A program made the translations under genes and the position numbers. From an uncultured Verrucomicrobiota bacterium (GTDB taxonomy: Bacteria > Verrucomicrobiota > Verrucomicrobiia > Limisphaerales > UBA9464), in contig CAIVQH010000008.1 of NCBI GenBank assembly GCA_903907995.1, positions 71,220 to 120,037 on the forward strand: a stretch of DNA of 48,818 bases, in the 5' to 3' direction. Positions 7,407 through 15,837 of the stretch are shown in pieces (the first letter of the stretch is position 1; each line of letters begins with the position of its first letter). The notes beneath the pieces were generated by a model, which did no database searches, had not been told where the DNA came from, and worked only from the letters and a program-made list of their open reading frames with translations.

Positions 7407-10064
7407 CTATTGGGCGACGGCACCGACCCGTGCCAGCCGTAGCACCGGTTCCTTCTTTGTGCGGGATTCGGCGAGATCCACCGAGAACTCGACGAGCCAG
7501 TCGTTGTGCTCCTCCGGGTCAACGAGCACCTGCTGCACACGCCAAGTCTTCTTGTCTTCGGAAGGGATAACGTAAGTGTGCCGCAGATTGCGCGCGGCGG
7601 GATCGAGGCAGAGGTAGCGGTGGCCGGAGGCGTAATAAGCTTCGAACGCGGCGTGTAGATCGGCTGGATTTACGATTTTCGATTTACGATTTACGAGGCC
7701 ATCGGCGGCCGGATCGCTGAGTGGCATCGGCTGCGTTTCTCCGCGCTGACTCACTGGCTCACTGGCTGACTGGCTCACTTTGCCGCCCTCCGCTTCGGTC
7801 AACGTCACGACCGCGAACGCCGCCTCGTACTCCTCGTTTGCCACGGCGCGCAGGAAGGTGAAGATCAGGGTACGGATGGCGGCGGTGAACGCCTTCGCGT
7901 CGCGCGTGATATCCTGCGCCGCCGCGTCGGCGCCGGGCGGGCGCACCTCCGGTGCGTCGGTGGACGGCGGACGGTAGTTGGGGTCGCGCATCTTCTCCCA
8001 CTCGTCGAGCAGGCTGGAATCGACCTGCCGCAGCATCGTCGCGAGGTAGATCTCCATCTCACGGACGGCGTCGGTCTTGGCCGCGTCGGGCACGGTTTGG
8101 GAGAGCACCTTGTACACGCTGTTCAGGTGGCGCAGCAGCACGCCCTCGGCGCGTTGCAGCTCGTAGATCTTGATGTAGTCGCCGAACGAGCGGAACTCCT
8201 CGAACATCTCACGGACGATGGATTTCAGGCGGAGATTCTCGGTGCCGACCCACGGGTGCCGGTCGGACCATTCGTTGAACAGCGGGTAGAAAAACTCCGG
8301 CTTCGGCTTTGGCGGCTCCAGTTTTTCCAGCTCCTCCATGCGCTGGTCGTATTCCATGCCCTGCGCCTTCAGCTCGGCGATCTTCTGGCCCTTCAACCGG
8401 CTCAGCTGCGCGCGCAGGATGACCTCCGGACTTTCGAGGATGCCCTCGATCAGCGAGATGAGGTCGAGCGCGTAGTCGGGTGCCTCGGGGTTCAGCGCCG
8501 GGATGGAGTCGAGCAGGAACAGCGAGAGCGCCTGGTTGAGCGAGAAATCCTCGGGCAGCGCGACATTCACGCGCAGCTTCGCGCCTTCCGGCGTGGGGGG
8601 GATGAACTCAATGATCTTCCGCTCCAGCAGCGAGCGGAAGAGCTGCCAGGCGCGTTTCGTGTGCGCCTTCTTCTGCTTCGCGGAATCGTGGCACGTGCGG
8701 ATCAGCTCGCGCATGGCGGCGCAGCCGTCGCCGGGACGGCCGAGCACGTTGAGCAGCATCGCGTGCGTGACCTGGAAGCGCGACGTGAGCGCCTCGGGCG
8801 CGGCGGTCTGGAGCCGCTCGAAGGTCTTCGCATCCCAGTTCACGAAATTCTTTTCCGGGGCCTGGCGCTTCACGACCTTCTTGCCGCTGTTCTTCGCCTT
8901 CTCCTCGAGCTTGAGGTTTTCGATCACATGCTCGGGAGCCTGCGCGACCACCCAGCCAACATTGTCGTGGCCCTTGCGTCCGGCGCGTCCGGCGATTTGG
9001 TGGAAATCGCGCGCGCTGAGGATCGCGACCTTTTCGCCGCCATACTTGCACAGCCGCGTGAAGAGCACGGTCCGGATCGGCACATTGATGCCCACGCCCA
9101 GCGTGTCGGTACCGCAAATGACCCGCAGCAGGCCGCGCTGCGCGAGCTGCTCGACGAGGATGCGGTACTTCGGCAGCAGCCCCGCGTGATGCAGCCCGAT
9201 CCCGTGTCGCAGCCACTTCTTCAGCTCGGGACCGTAGGGGCTGCCGAACTTGAAGCCCTCAATTGCGCTGGCGATGGCCGCCTTTTCGTCGCGTGTCGCG
9301 ACGTTGATGCTGGTGAAATCCTGCGCGCTCTCGGCCGCCTCGGCCTGCGTGAAATGGACGACATAGACCGGCCCCTTGCCGTCGGCGATCAGCTTCTCGA
9401 GCGTCTGCGCGAGCGGCGTCTCGGCGTAGGAGAACTCCAGGGGCACCGGCCGGGTCGTGCCTTTGATTGTGATGCTCGGGCGATGATTCACCCGCGTCAT
9501 CTCAGTCTCGAAGAAAGCCGTCTCGCCCAGTGTGGCGGACATCAGCAGGAAGCGCGACTGCGGCAGCGTGAGCAGCGGCACCTGCCACGCCACGCCACGC
9601 TCGCGGTCGGAGTAGTAATGAAACTCGTCCATCACCACGTCGTGAACCAGCGCGCGTTCGCCGTCGCGCAGGGCGATGTTGGCGAGAATTTCCGCCGTGC
9701 AGCACACGATCGGGGCGTCGTGATTGACCGTGGCGTCACCGGTGCTCAGGCCGACATTTTCCGGCCCGAACTCGCGGCAGAGGGACAGCCACTTCTCGTT
9801 CACGAGCGCCTTGATCGGGCAGGTGTAGAAGGAGCGCCGCCCCTTCGCGAGCGACTGGAAATGCAGGGCCGACGCGACGAGCGATTTGCCCGAGCCGGTC
9901 GGTGTGTTGAGAATGACGTTCTTCCCTTCGAAAAGCTCCAGGATCGCCTCCTCCTGCGCCGGATACAGCTCCAGACCCTTCGCGGCGACGTAGTCCAGAA
10001 AGCCGCCCAGCAGGGCGTCGCTGGAAGTCGAACCGGCCTTGAGGAGTTGGTCGTAGAGCGTCAC
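7407..10064 (-). CDS. DEAD/DEAH-box helicase, DUF3516 (Ski2-like) type
   Basis: An 885-residue SF2 helicase. Motif I is TPTGSGKS (54-61), motif II is DEFH (146-149), motif III is SAT near 174, and the second RecA domain carries [13 protein letters not shown] and the [10 protein letters not shown] motif VI. The long C-terminal half (about 420-885) resembles the DUF3516 region of actinobacterial and verrucomicrobial RNA/DNA helicases. The expected role is unwinding in RNA or DNA metabolism, and the exact substrate is unknown. Residues about 762-799 are encoded by low-complexity repeats (7667-7779) absent from the logic of the domain, giving [10 protein letters not shown] and VNRKSKIVN. The reading frame is preserved. 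The open frame starts at ATG 10064, close to the N-terminal Q-motif-like LYPAQEEAI. No SD is clear. Confidence 0.87.
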   Translation of the reverse strand: MTLYDQLLKAGSTSSDALLGGFLDYVAAKGLELYPAQEEAILELFEGKNVILNTPTGSGKSLVASALHFQSLAKGRRSFYTCPIKALVNEKWLSLCREFGPENVGLSTGDATVNHDAPIVCCTAEILANIALRDGERALVHDVVMDEFHYYSDRERGVAWQVPLLTLPQSRFLLMSATLGETAFFETEMTRVNHRPSITIKGTTRPVPLEFSYAETPLAQTLEKLIADGKGPVYVVHFTQAEAAESAQDFTSINVATRDEKAAIASAIEGFKFGSPYGPELKKWLRHGIGLHHAGLLPKYRILVEQLAQRGLLRVICGTDTLGVGINVPIRTVLFTRLCKYGGEKVAILSARDFHQIAGRAGRKGHDNVGWVVAQAPEHVIENLKLEEKAKNSGKKVVKRQAPEKNFVNWDAKTFERLQTAAPEALTSRFQVTHAMLLNVLGRPGDGCAAMRELIRTCHDSAKQKKAHTKRAWQLFRSLLERKIIEFIPPTPEGAKLRVNVALPEDFSLNQALSLFLLDSIPALNPEAPDYALDLISLIEGILESPEVILRAQLSRLKGQKIAELKAQGMEYDQRMEELEKLEPPKPKPEFFYPLFNEWSDRHPWVGTENLRLKSIVREMFEEFRSFGDYIKIYELQRAEGVLLRHLNSVYKVLSQTVPDAAKTDAVREMEIYLATMLRQVDSSLLDEWEKMRDPNYRPPSTDAPEVRPPGADAAAQDITRDAKAFTAAIRTLIFTFLRAVANEEYEAAFAVVTLTEAEGGKVSQSASEPVSQRGETQPMPLSDPAADGLVNRKSKIVNPADLHAAFEAYYASGHRYLCLDPAARNLRHTYVIPSEDKKTWRVQQVLVDPEEHNDWLVEFSVDLAESRTKKEPVLRLARVGAVAQ
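7667..7779 (-). repeat. In-frame short tandem repeats inside the helicase gene
   Basis: Two blocks are visible. Positions 7667-7697 are repeats of GATTTACGA/GATTTTCGA. Positions 7746-7779 are repeats of CTGACTCACTGG/CTCACTGG. Both look like the AT-rich intergenic repeats elsewhere in the window, but here they lie inside an open reading frame and add about 38 residues to the helicase. Confidence 0.7.
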
Positions 10065-10140
10065 GCGTGAGCCGCAGTGACTAGCGGTTTGCCGGGCTGG
10101 TGGAAAGCGGGGAGAGAGTGAATTTGGAAAGCAGGAAGGC

Positions 10141-10182
10141 AGGAAAAGAAAACACCCTCGGCATCTGTAGGCCGAGGGTGTT
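10141..10182 (-). terminator. Rho-independent terminator of the 10219-11343 gene
   Basis: A perfect 12-bp stem (10151-10162 with 10171-10182, AACACCCTCGGC) closes an 8-base loop. On the minus strand it is followed by TTTTCTTTTCC. It lies just after the end of the beta-propeller gene and before the helicase start, so the helicase has its own promoter or depends on read-through. Confidence 0.85.
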
Positions 10183-10218
10183 ACGGAAACCGTTGTTTGT
10201 CGCGGCGCGGCGACCGGC

Positions 10219-11343
10219 TCAATCCGCCACGTTCACCAGCTTGAGCGCACCGACGCCGCCGGGATTCCAGTTCGTGAAGAGGATATAGACCTCCTGCTTG
10301 GAGCCCTTGCCGGTGACGTACCACGCGGCGTCATGGATGTGCTGGGCATCGGCATAGCGCAGGTCTTCCTTGGGCTTGATCGTCGCCACGATGGACTTGG
10401 TCTTCAGGTTGATGATGTAGATGGGGCCGGGCGCGCCCTTGGTGCCATCGAGGCAGGGGGCGAGGGCGTAGTCACCCCACAGGTCCACATCGCACACCGT
10501 GCTGCCGGGCGGCAGGCCGGCGATGTCGGTGAAATACGATTGCTCCCGATTCCAACGCTTGAGCTGCCCCTCGGGGCGGGCGGAGATGATCAGGCTGTGG
10601 TCGCGCGGATCGTAGGTGATGCCGTGCGGCGTATTGGAGATTTTTTTACCACCGTAGAATTTGCCGGTGTAGTGGAACGGCCCCGTGCCGGCCGGCATGA
10701 AGTAGGCCTTGCCGTAGCCGTCCGTCACCCAGATCTCGTCCTTGCTGACGAAGGCCGCGTCAGTCGGCGCGAAGCCCTTCTTGTCGGCGTAGGGATCAAG
10801 GTCAGGAATCTTCAGCGTCTCGGCGTGCTGGAACGAGGTGTCGGTCAGATAGACCTCGCCATCGTTGTTGTCGGCCACCACCACGAGCGGGAGCTGGCCC
10901 TTGCGCGGGAGGATGTCGGCCCCGTGCAGATTGCCGTGCGCGAAGGTCGGGTCGCCGGCCACGATCCAAGAGGCGGTCAGGTGGTTGCTGAAGCCGATCC
11001 AGCCCACGCCTTCAAGGCCCCAGAACACCTGGTCGCGCTCCTTGTCCACGATGATGGTGCCGTGAGCGCCCTTGATCTTGGGCATCGCGGCGGCCGGCAC
11101 CGGGGTGAGATCGCGCGCCGGCACGAACTTCCAGAAACCCGAGCCGCTGATCGGCATGCCCGGGGCGAGCGTCATGGGCTTAGGGGCGCGAACCGGCCCC
11201 TTTTTCTCGACGACCATGGGCAGCTGCGTGGCCGTCATGGCCTCATCGGGATGGCCACCGACGACATCATGGGCGAAGGCGGCGGGAGCGGCCGACAGCG
11301 CGAAGACGGCCAGGGCGAAGGGGAAACGAAGTTTCAGGTGCAT
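10219..11343 (-). CDS. Secreted beta-propeller protein (NHL/YncE-like)
   Basis: A 374-residue protein with a signal peptide (1-24, ending PAAFA|HD). The mature part has repeated short blades with patterns such as [50 protein letters not shown] and [18 protein letters not shown]. This suggests a six- or seven-bladed propeller in the outer periplasm. His-rich words ([14 protein letters not shown]) could bind a metal, but no catalytic motif is recognised. ATG 11343 is chosen because the signal peptide begins there. The frame is open to 11391 but that stretch lacks coding character. It is divergent from the kinase gene, with a 132-bp gap, and ends in a strong terminator. Confidence 0.75.
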   Translation of the reverse strand: MHLKLRFPFALAVFALSAAPAAFAHDVVGGHPDEAMTATQLPMVVEKKGPVRAPKPMTLAPGMPISGSGFWKFVPARDLTPVPAAAMPKIKGAHGTIIVDKERDQVFWGLEGVGWIGFSNHLTASWIVAGDPTFAHGNLHGADILPRKGQLPLVVVADNNDGEVYLTDTSFQHAETLKIPDLDPYADKKGFAPTDAAFVSKDEIWVTDGYGKAYFMPAGTGPFHYTGKFYGGKKISNTPHGITYDPRDHSLIISARPEGQLKRWNREQSYFTDIAGLPPGSTVCDVDLWGDYALAPCLDGTKGAPGPIYIINLKTKSIVATIKPKEDLRYADAQHIHDAAWYVTGKGSKQEVYILFTNWNPGGVGALKLVNVAD

Positions 11344-11475
11344 ATCAGGAGTCGAGTGCGCTGAGACTTCCAATTCTGCGCCCGGAAGCAAAGCCGAAGT
11401 TCAGGTGAAGGATCACGCGACGCCACAACACATTGTCTGTAACCTCAGCCTCAGTTCTCCTCAGGAAGCGGGTGT

Positions 11476-14400
11476 ATGAACTCTGAATCTGTCCCGAACC
11501 GCTGCCCCCAGTGCGGCGGCACCGTCCCGCCGGACGCGCCGCAGGGTCTCTGCCCGCGTTGCGTGCTGGCGCGCGCGGCAACCCCGACGGAGGGCGGGGC
11601 GAAATCCGGCAGCCGGCTCACCCCGCCACCGATGGAGACCGTGGCGGCGGCCTTTCCGCAATTCGAGATCCTCGAGCTCATCGGGATCGGTGGCATGGGC
11701 GTGGTGTACAAGGCTCGCCAGCCCAAGCTCGACCGGGTGGTCGCGCTGAAGCTGCTGCCCCAGTCTCACGGGGCAGATCCCGCCTTCGCCGAACGCTTTC
11801 ACCGCGAGGCCCGGTTTCTCGCCCGGCTCACGCACCCGCACATTGTCTCCGTTTTCGACTTCGGCGAATCGGGCGGCTTTTGCTACCTGCTGATGGAGTT
11901 TGTGGACGGCGTGAACTTGCGGCAGGCGATGCAGGCGGGCCGCTTCTCGCCAACGCAGGCGCTCGCGATCGTGCCCGACATCTGCTCCGCCCTCCAATAT
12001 GCGCACGAGCAGGGTGTGCTGCACCGCGACATCAAGCCGGAGAACATCCTGCTCGACGCCCAGGGACGCGTGAAGATCGCCGACTTCGGCATCGCCAAGC
12101 TGTTGGGTGATCCCGGCGATTCCCTAACCGGCCTCACGCTGACCCAGAGCGGTGCGCGGTTGGGCACGCCGCACTACATGGCACCCGAGCAGATCGAAAA
12201 ACCGTCCGAGGTGGACCACCGGGCCGACATCTACTCTCTAGGCGTTGTGTTCTACGAACTGCTCACCGGCGAGCTGCCGTTGGGCCGCTTCGCCGCCCCC
12301 TCCGCCAAGACCCCGCTCGACGCGCGGGTGGACGAGATTGTCATGCGCGCGCTGGCCAAGGAACGCGAACTGCGCCAGCAGAGCGCCGGCGAGATGCGGA
12401 CGCAGGTGGAGACGGTGGCCGCGAATCCTGGAGGCAGCCTTGAGGCAGCCCGGCCTTCCGCCGGGTCAGGACTGCTCAAGGTGGGCATCAGTACGATTAC
12501 CACACCGGAAAGGCTCGCCACCTTCGCCGGGCAATTCTTCCTGTTTCGCACCCAGGGCCAGCTGATGCTCGACGCTCGCCAGCTCACGCACTCACGCACC
12601 GGGGTGACGACCGTCATCCCGCTGGCGGCCATCCGTGACCTCAGCATCGGGAACTACCCGCGCGCGATGAACCCGGTGGGCATTGATTTCCTCAGTGTGA
12701 GCTACGAGGAAGGGGGCGGGATCAAAAGGGTGTTTCTCTCGCCCATGAACAGCTTCTTCGGCCGGCCCTCAAGTTTTAATCAGCATGTCGCGGAATGGTT
12801 TCACGCAATCCAGGATGCCGTTCGCGACGTGACCGGGCGAGCCCCCGGAACCACGCCGGCGGAAAAGCTCGGCACCCCACGTGGTTCCAAGGCGATTTAC
12901 GGCCTGTACCTCGCGATGGTGCTCGCGATCGCCATCGGCGTAGGCTTCGTGGTCTTCGTCAGCTTCACACTGCATCGGGGTCCGACGGATGGGCCAATCA
13001 GTCCGTTCCTCTCGACTTGGCTGGGGCCGATTGTTGCCAGCGTGGCGGGCATCCTGTTCGGACTTCGAGCGGCATTCAAATCCGTGTACCGAGCGCCCGG
13101 CGTCTTCATGGCAGCGGGCAAATCCAACCCGTGGCCGCATCGGCTGAAGTGGTTGCTGATCGCGCTGTTCGCGCTGCCCCTGTCGGCCTTCGTGGCCAGC
13201 CTGGTGGCTCCGATGTTGCATCGGGGAAGGCTGGGCGGTTTGGGAGGGATCACGGCCGGATTGGTGCCCATGACAACCGGAGCGGTGCTGGCCTGGCTAT
13301 TCCTGCGCAGCCGGCCATCGGGAACCCGGCCTGACGGAAAGTACCTGCAAGCGCGCCGACTCTGGCTGGGGCTGGCGCTGGTGTTCACGGTTTTCCTGAC
13401 CGTCATGCTGCCGCTTGTGATTTATCTGCGGCAACGGGAGGCAATGTCACCCCCGATGCTGCCAACGGCGGATTCGTACGATGCCCAACTGATCCGCACC
13501 GAAAGATTCGCCACCAACGCACAGCTTCGGCTGCGGTGGGAACTGTATTCGACCAAACCAACGGTCGTCCGAATCGGCTGTCAAAATGTCGTCCGGTACA
13601 TCGAGCTGCCCGAAGTCGGGCCCAGCCGATACGGAACCACGGTGACCGTGCTGATGGGAGCCCAGGGGACAAACCGGGCGAGTTTGACGGTCGCCTGTGG
13701 CATCGGCGTCACTGACGAGACGGTTAACGTCTTCCGCGATGGAAATCCGGAAGAACTGGTGGCCAAAGCCAATGAGTACGTGACGGGTGATCTGCCGCTC
13801 AAGTTCAACACGCCAATCTGGCTCGCCTTCTTCGGATCGGACCAGGTCACTCTCGAACTTCGTGCCAAAGGGCCCGCCGTGCAGGCCGCCAGCCCCACAT
13901 TGCCGTCGCCCCAGACGAGAACCCCGACTTTCTCCAAGGGCGATGCGAGGATTGACGCGATGGAACTTCAATTTGCGCAGAACCGGCTCGCCGAGCTGAA
14001 GAAACAGGCTGAAGTCGGAATGGTCGCGCCACAGGGTAGGGAGGTCCTGGACGCGGAGGTGGCCGTCGCCGAGGCGGAGGGCAAGCTCAGGGGCGATCCC
14101 CGAGTCGCGGCCATTGTCCGGCTGAAGCGGGCGGCAATCCTGTTTTCCAGCGCTCGCAAGCTGGAAGCGGTCGGCAGCGCCCCCCACGCTGACGTGGAAC
14201 AGGCGCGACTGGAGCAGATGAAAGTCCGGGCAGCGTTCGCGGAAACGCTTGGCCGCGATACCACGACTCCGGCGGAACTGAAGTGGCTCCAAGCTTGGAA
14301 TCCCTATTTGGAAGAGAAGGCAAAGCTCAAGGCCGGTGAGACTTCGCCGGCCCAATTCATTCTGGTCTTCAGAGATTTGAACGTGGCGGAGGCCGAACTG

Positions 14401-15006
14401 CTTCACCAACCGCTGTGGGCGGCACAGGTCCGCGTGGAATATCGTCAGGAAATGCTGGAAATAAAACGTCACGAGCTTTCAGCCGGCCAGGTTTTCCAAG
14501 CGGAAGTGGACTCTGCCGAACTGCTCCTGAAACAGGCGGAGGACGAGCGACGTGAGGTGGAGAAGGCCAACCCACCGGCTGCGGCAGTCCCCCCTGCCGA
14601 AAACGGGAAGACCAAGCCCATCCTGGGGCAAGATGGCAAATTTTCCTGGCTTCCAGGACAACCCCTTCTTTCGACGGATGCCGGCCAATCCAAGGGCGAT
14701 TCCGCGCAACGGGCGGCGTCTCCGGAACCGGCCAAGGCACCGGTGGACTATTCCGGGGTGGTTCGCTTTTTCGGGGACGTCAGCGGAAAGATCGAACTGC
14801 TGGCCGGACATCCGACCTGGCTCAGTGAAGCCGTGTTGGACCTTCACCCAAGCCAGTTCGCCGACCTGAGAAAAGTCACGGTGCAACGGGCCGACGGCAC
14901 ATCCGCGGTGGTCGATGTCCACCGAGTGATCAACGATAACCATCGCGAACAGGATCTGGAACTGCGCGATGGAGACCGCGTTAAAGTTCCCCAACGGATT
15001 CTCTAG
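11476..15006 (+). CDS. Receptor-like Ser/Thr protein kinase with zinc ribbon, TM helices and C-terminal SLBB-like domain
   Basis: An 1176-residue protein. Residues 10-29 form a zinc ribbon (CPQC...CPRC). A Hanks-type kinase follows (about 63-320), with G-loop GIGGMGVVYKA, Lys92 (VALK), HRDIKPEN (183-190), DFG (203-205) and GTPHYMAPEQ (230-239), so it should be active. After it come a PH/GRAM-like beta domain (about 335-455), about five TM helices (about 475-655), and a beta-rich domain. A helical region with recurring 'G.V....V..AE..L..A' words spans about 815-1040. The last 90 residues (LRKVTVQRADG ... LELRDGDRVKVPQRI) match the SLBB pattern of polysaccharide-export proteins. It is followed after 20 bp by an ECF sigma gene, which is the likely target. 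AGGAAG precedes the ATG. Confidence 0.88.
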   Translation: MNSESVPNRCPQCGGTVPPDAPQGLCPRCVLARAATPTEGGAKSGSRLTPPPMETVAAAFPQFEILELIGIGGMGVVYKARQPKLDRVVALKLLPQSHGADPAFAERFHREARFLARLTHPHIVSVFDFGESGGFCYLLMEFVDGVNLRQAMQAGRFSPTQALAIVPDICSALQYAHEQGVLHRDIKPENILLDAQGRVKIADFGIAKLLGDPGDSLTGLTLTQSGARLGTPHYMAPEQIEKPSEVDHRADIYSLGVVFYELLTGELPLGRFAAPSAKTPLDARVDEIVMRALAKERELRQQSAGEMRTQVETVAANPGGSLEAARPSAGSGLLKVGISTITTPERLATFAGQFFLFRTQGQLMLDARQLTHSRTGVTTVIPLAAIRDLSIGNYPRAMNPVGIDFLSVSYEEGGGIKRVFLSPMNSFFGRPSSFNQHVAEWFHAIQDAVRDVTGRAPGTTPAEKLGTPRGSKAIYGLYLAMVLAIAIGVGFVVFVSFTLHRGPTDGPISPFLSTWLGPIVASVAGILFGLRAAFKSVYRAPGVFMAAGKSNPWPHRLKWLLIALFALPLSAFVASLVAPMLHRGRLGGLGGITAGLVPMTTGAVLAWLFLRSRPSGTRPDGKYLQARRLWLGLALVFTVFLTVMLPLVIYLRQREAMSPPMLPTADSYDAQLIRTERFATNAQLRLRWELYSTKPTVVRIGCQNVVRYIELPEVGPSRYGTTVTVLMGAQGTNRASLTVACGIGVTDETVNVFRDGNPEELVAKANEYVTGDLPLKFNTPIWLAFFGSDQVTLELRAKGPAVQAASPTLPSPQTRTPTFSKGDARIDAMELQFAQNRLAELKKQAEVGMVAPQGREVLDAEVAVAEAEGKLRGDPRVAAIVRLKRAAILFSSARKLEAVGSAPHADVEQARLEQMKVRAAFAETLGRDTTTPAELKWLQAWNPYLEEKAKLKAGETSPAQFILVFRDLNVAEAELLHQPLWAAQVRVEYRQEMLEIKRHELSAGQVFQAEVDSAELLLKQAEDERREVEKANPPAAAVPPAENGKTKPILGQDGKFSWLPGQPLLSTDAGQSKGDSAQRAASPEPAKAPVDYSGVVRFFGDVSGKIELLAGHPTWLSEAVLDLHPSQFADLRKVTVQRADGTSAVVDVHRVINDNHREQDLELRDGDRVKVPQRIL

Positions 15007-15026
15007 ATCATCGAGCCCAAGTGAGC

Positions 15027-15770
15027 ATGCCCACCGCCGCGCCATCTGCTTTCGCCCCGACGCGCTGGACGCTCGTGCTCGCGGCGCGCGGCGAAACGCC
15101 GGCAGCGAAGGCGGCTCTCAGTGAACTTTGCGCGGCGTATTACCAACCGGTGTTCCGTTTCTTCCGCCACGGGGGACGCGATGAGGACGCGGCCCGAGAA
15201 CTGACGCAGGAGTTCTTCGCCCGGCTGCTGGCCCGGGACAGCGTGGCCGGCGCGACGCCGGAGCGCGGGCGCTTCCGCTCGTTCCTGCTCGGCGCGGCGA
15301 AGCATTTTCTCGCCGACCAGCGCGACCGGGAGCAGGCGGCCAAACGCGGCGGTGGGGCCACTCCGGAGCCGTTCCATCCGATCGGGCACGGCCATGATAC
15401 CGAGAACGGATCGGGCTTGCAGATCGCCGACACGGCGGCGGATAGGCCCGATACTTTTTTTGACCGGCAATGGGCGCTCGCCCTCATGGACCGGGCGCTC
15501 GCCGCGCTCACCGGCGAACTCACAGCGGAAAATAAGGCGACCCACTTCGTCGTGCTCAAGCCGTGGCTCGTCGGTGACGCGGCCGCGGTGTCCCAGAGCG
15601 AGGCCGCCCGTACGCTGGGCCTGAGCGAAGGGGCCGTGAAGGTGGCGATCCATCGTCTGCGGAAACGCTTTCGCGAACTGATCCGGCACGAGGTGGCCCA
15701 AACCATCCCCGCCACCGAGGACGTGGACACGGAGCTGCGCTATCTGGTCGAAGTGCTGACCGGTGGATAG
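15027..15770 (+). CDS. ECF-type RNA polymerase sigma factor
   Basis: A protein of about 247 residues. It opens with TRWTLVLAARG, the N-terminal signature of the planctomycete/verrucomicrobial ECF subgroup. Region 2 follows (YYQPVFRFFRHGGRDEDAARE, TQEFFARLL, RGRFRSFLLGAAKHFLAD), then a long linker, and region 4 (SQSEAARTLGLSEGAVKVAI, HRLRKRFRELI) with a helix-turn-helix for the -35 element. It should redirect RNA polymerase to a set of target promoters. No anti-sigma gene is adjacent. The upstream kinase ends 20 bp before this start and is the obvious regulator; kinase-controlled ECF factors are known (EcfP/PknT of Vibrio parahaemolyticus). GTG at 15021 in the same frame is an alternative start. 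Confidence 0.9.
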   Translation: MPTAAPSAFAPTRWTLVLAARGETPAAKAALSELCAAYYQPVFRFFRHGGRDEDAARELTQEFFARLLARDSVAGATPERGRFRSFLLGAAKHFLADQRDREQAAKRGGGATPEPFHPIGHGHDTENGSGLQIADTAADRPDTFFDRQWALALMDRALAALTGELTAENKATHFVVLKPWLVGDAAAVSQSEAARTLGLSEGAVKVAIHRLRKRFRELIRHEVAQTIPATEDVDTELRYLVEVLTGG

Positions 15771-15837
15771 GGCCAATCTGCCGGCGCTATTCGCCCGTTG
15801 CAAAATGGCGAATGACGGCGATGGTGTTCACGATTCC

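Noticed and set aside
8097-10070. A long open frame on the plus strand (657 codons)
   Set aside because: It lies opposite the helicase, whose motifs are unmistakable. The frame is an effect of high GC in the antisense strand, with no recognisable domains.
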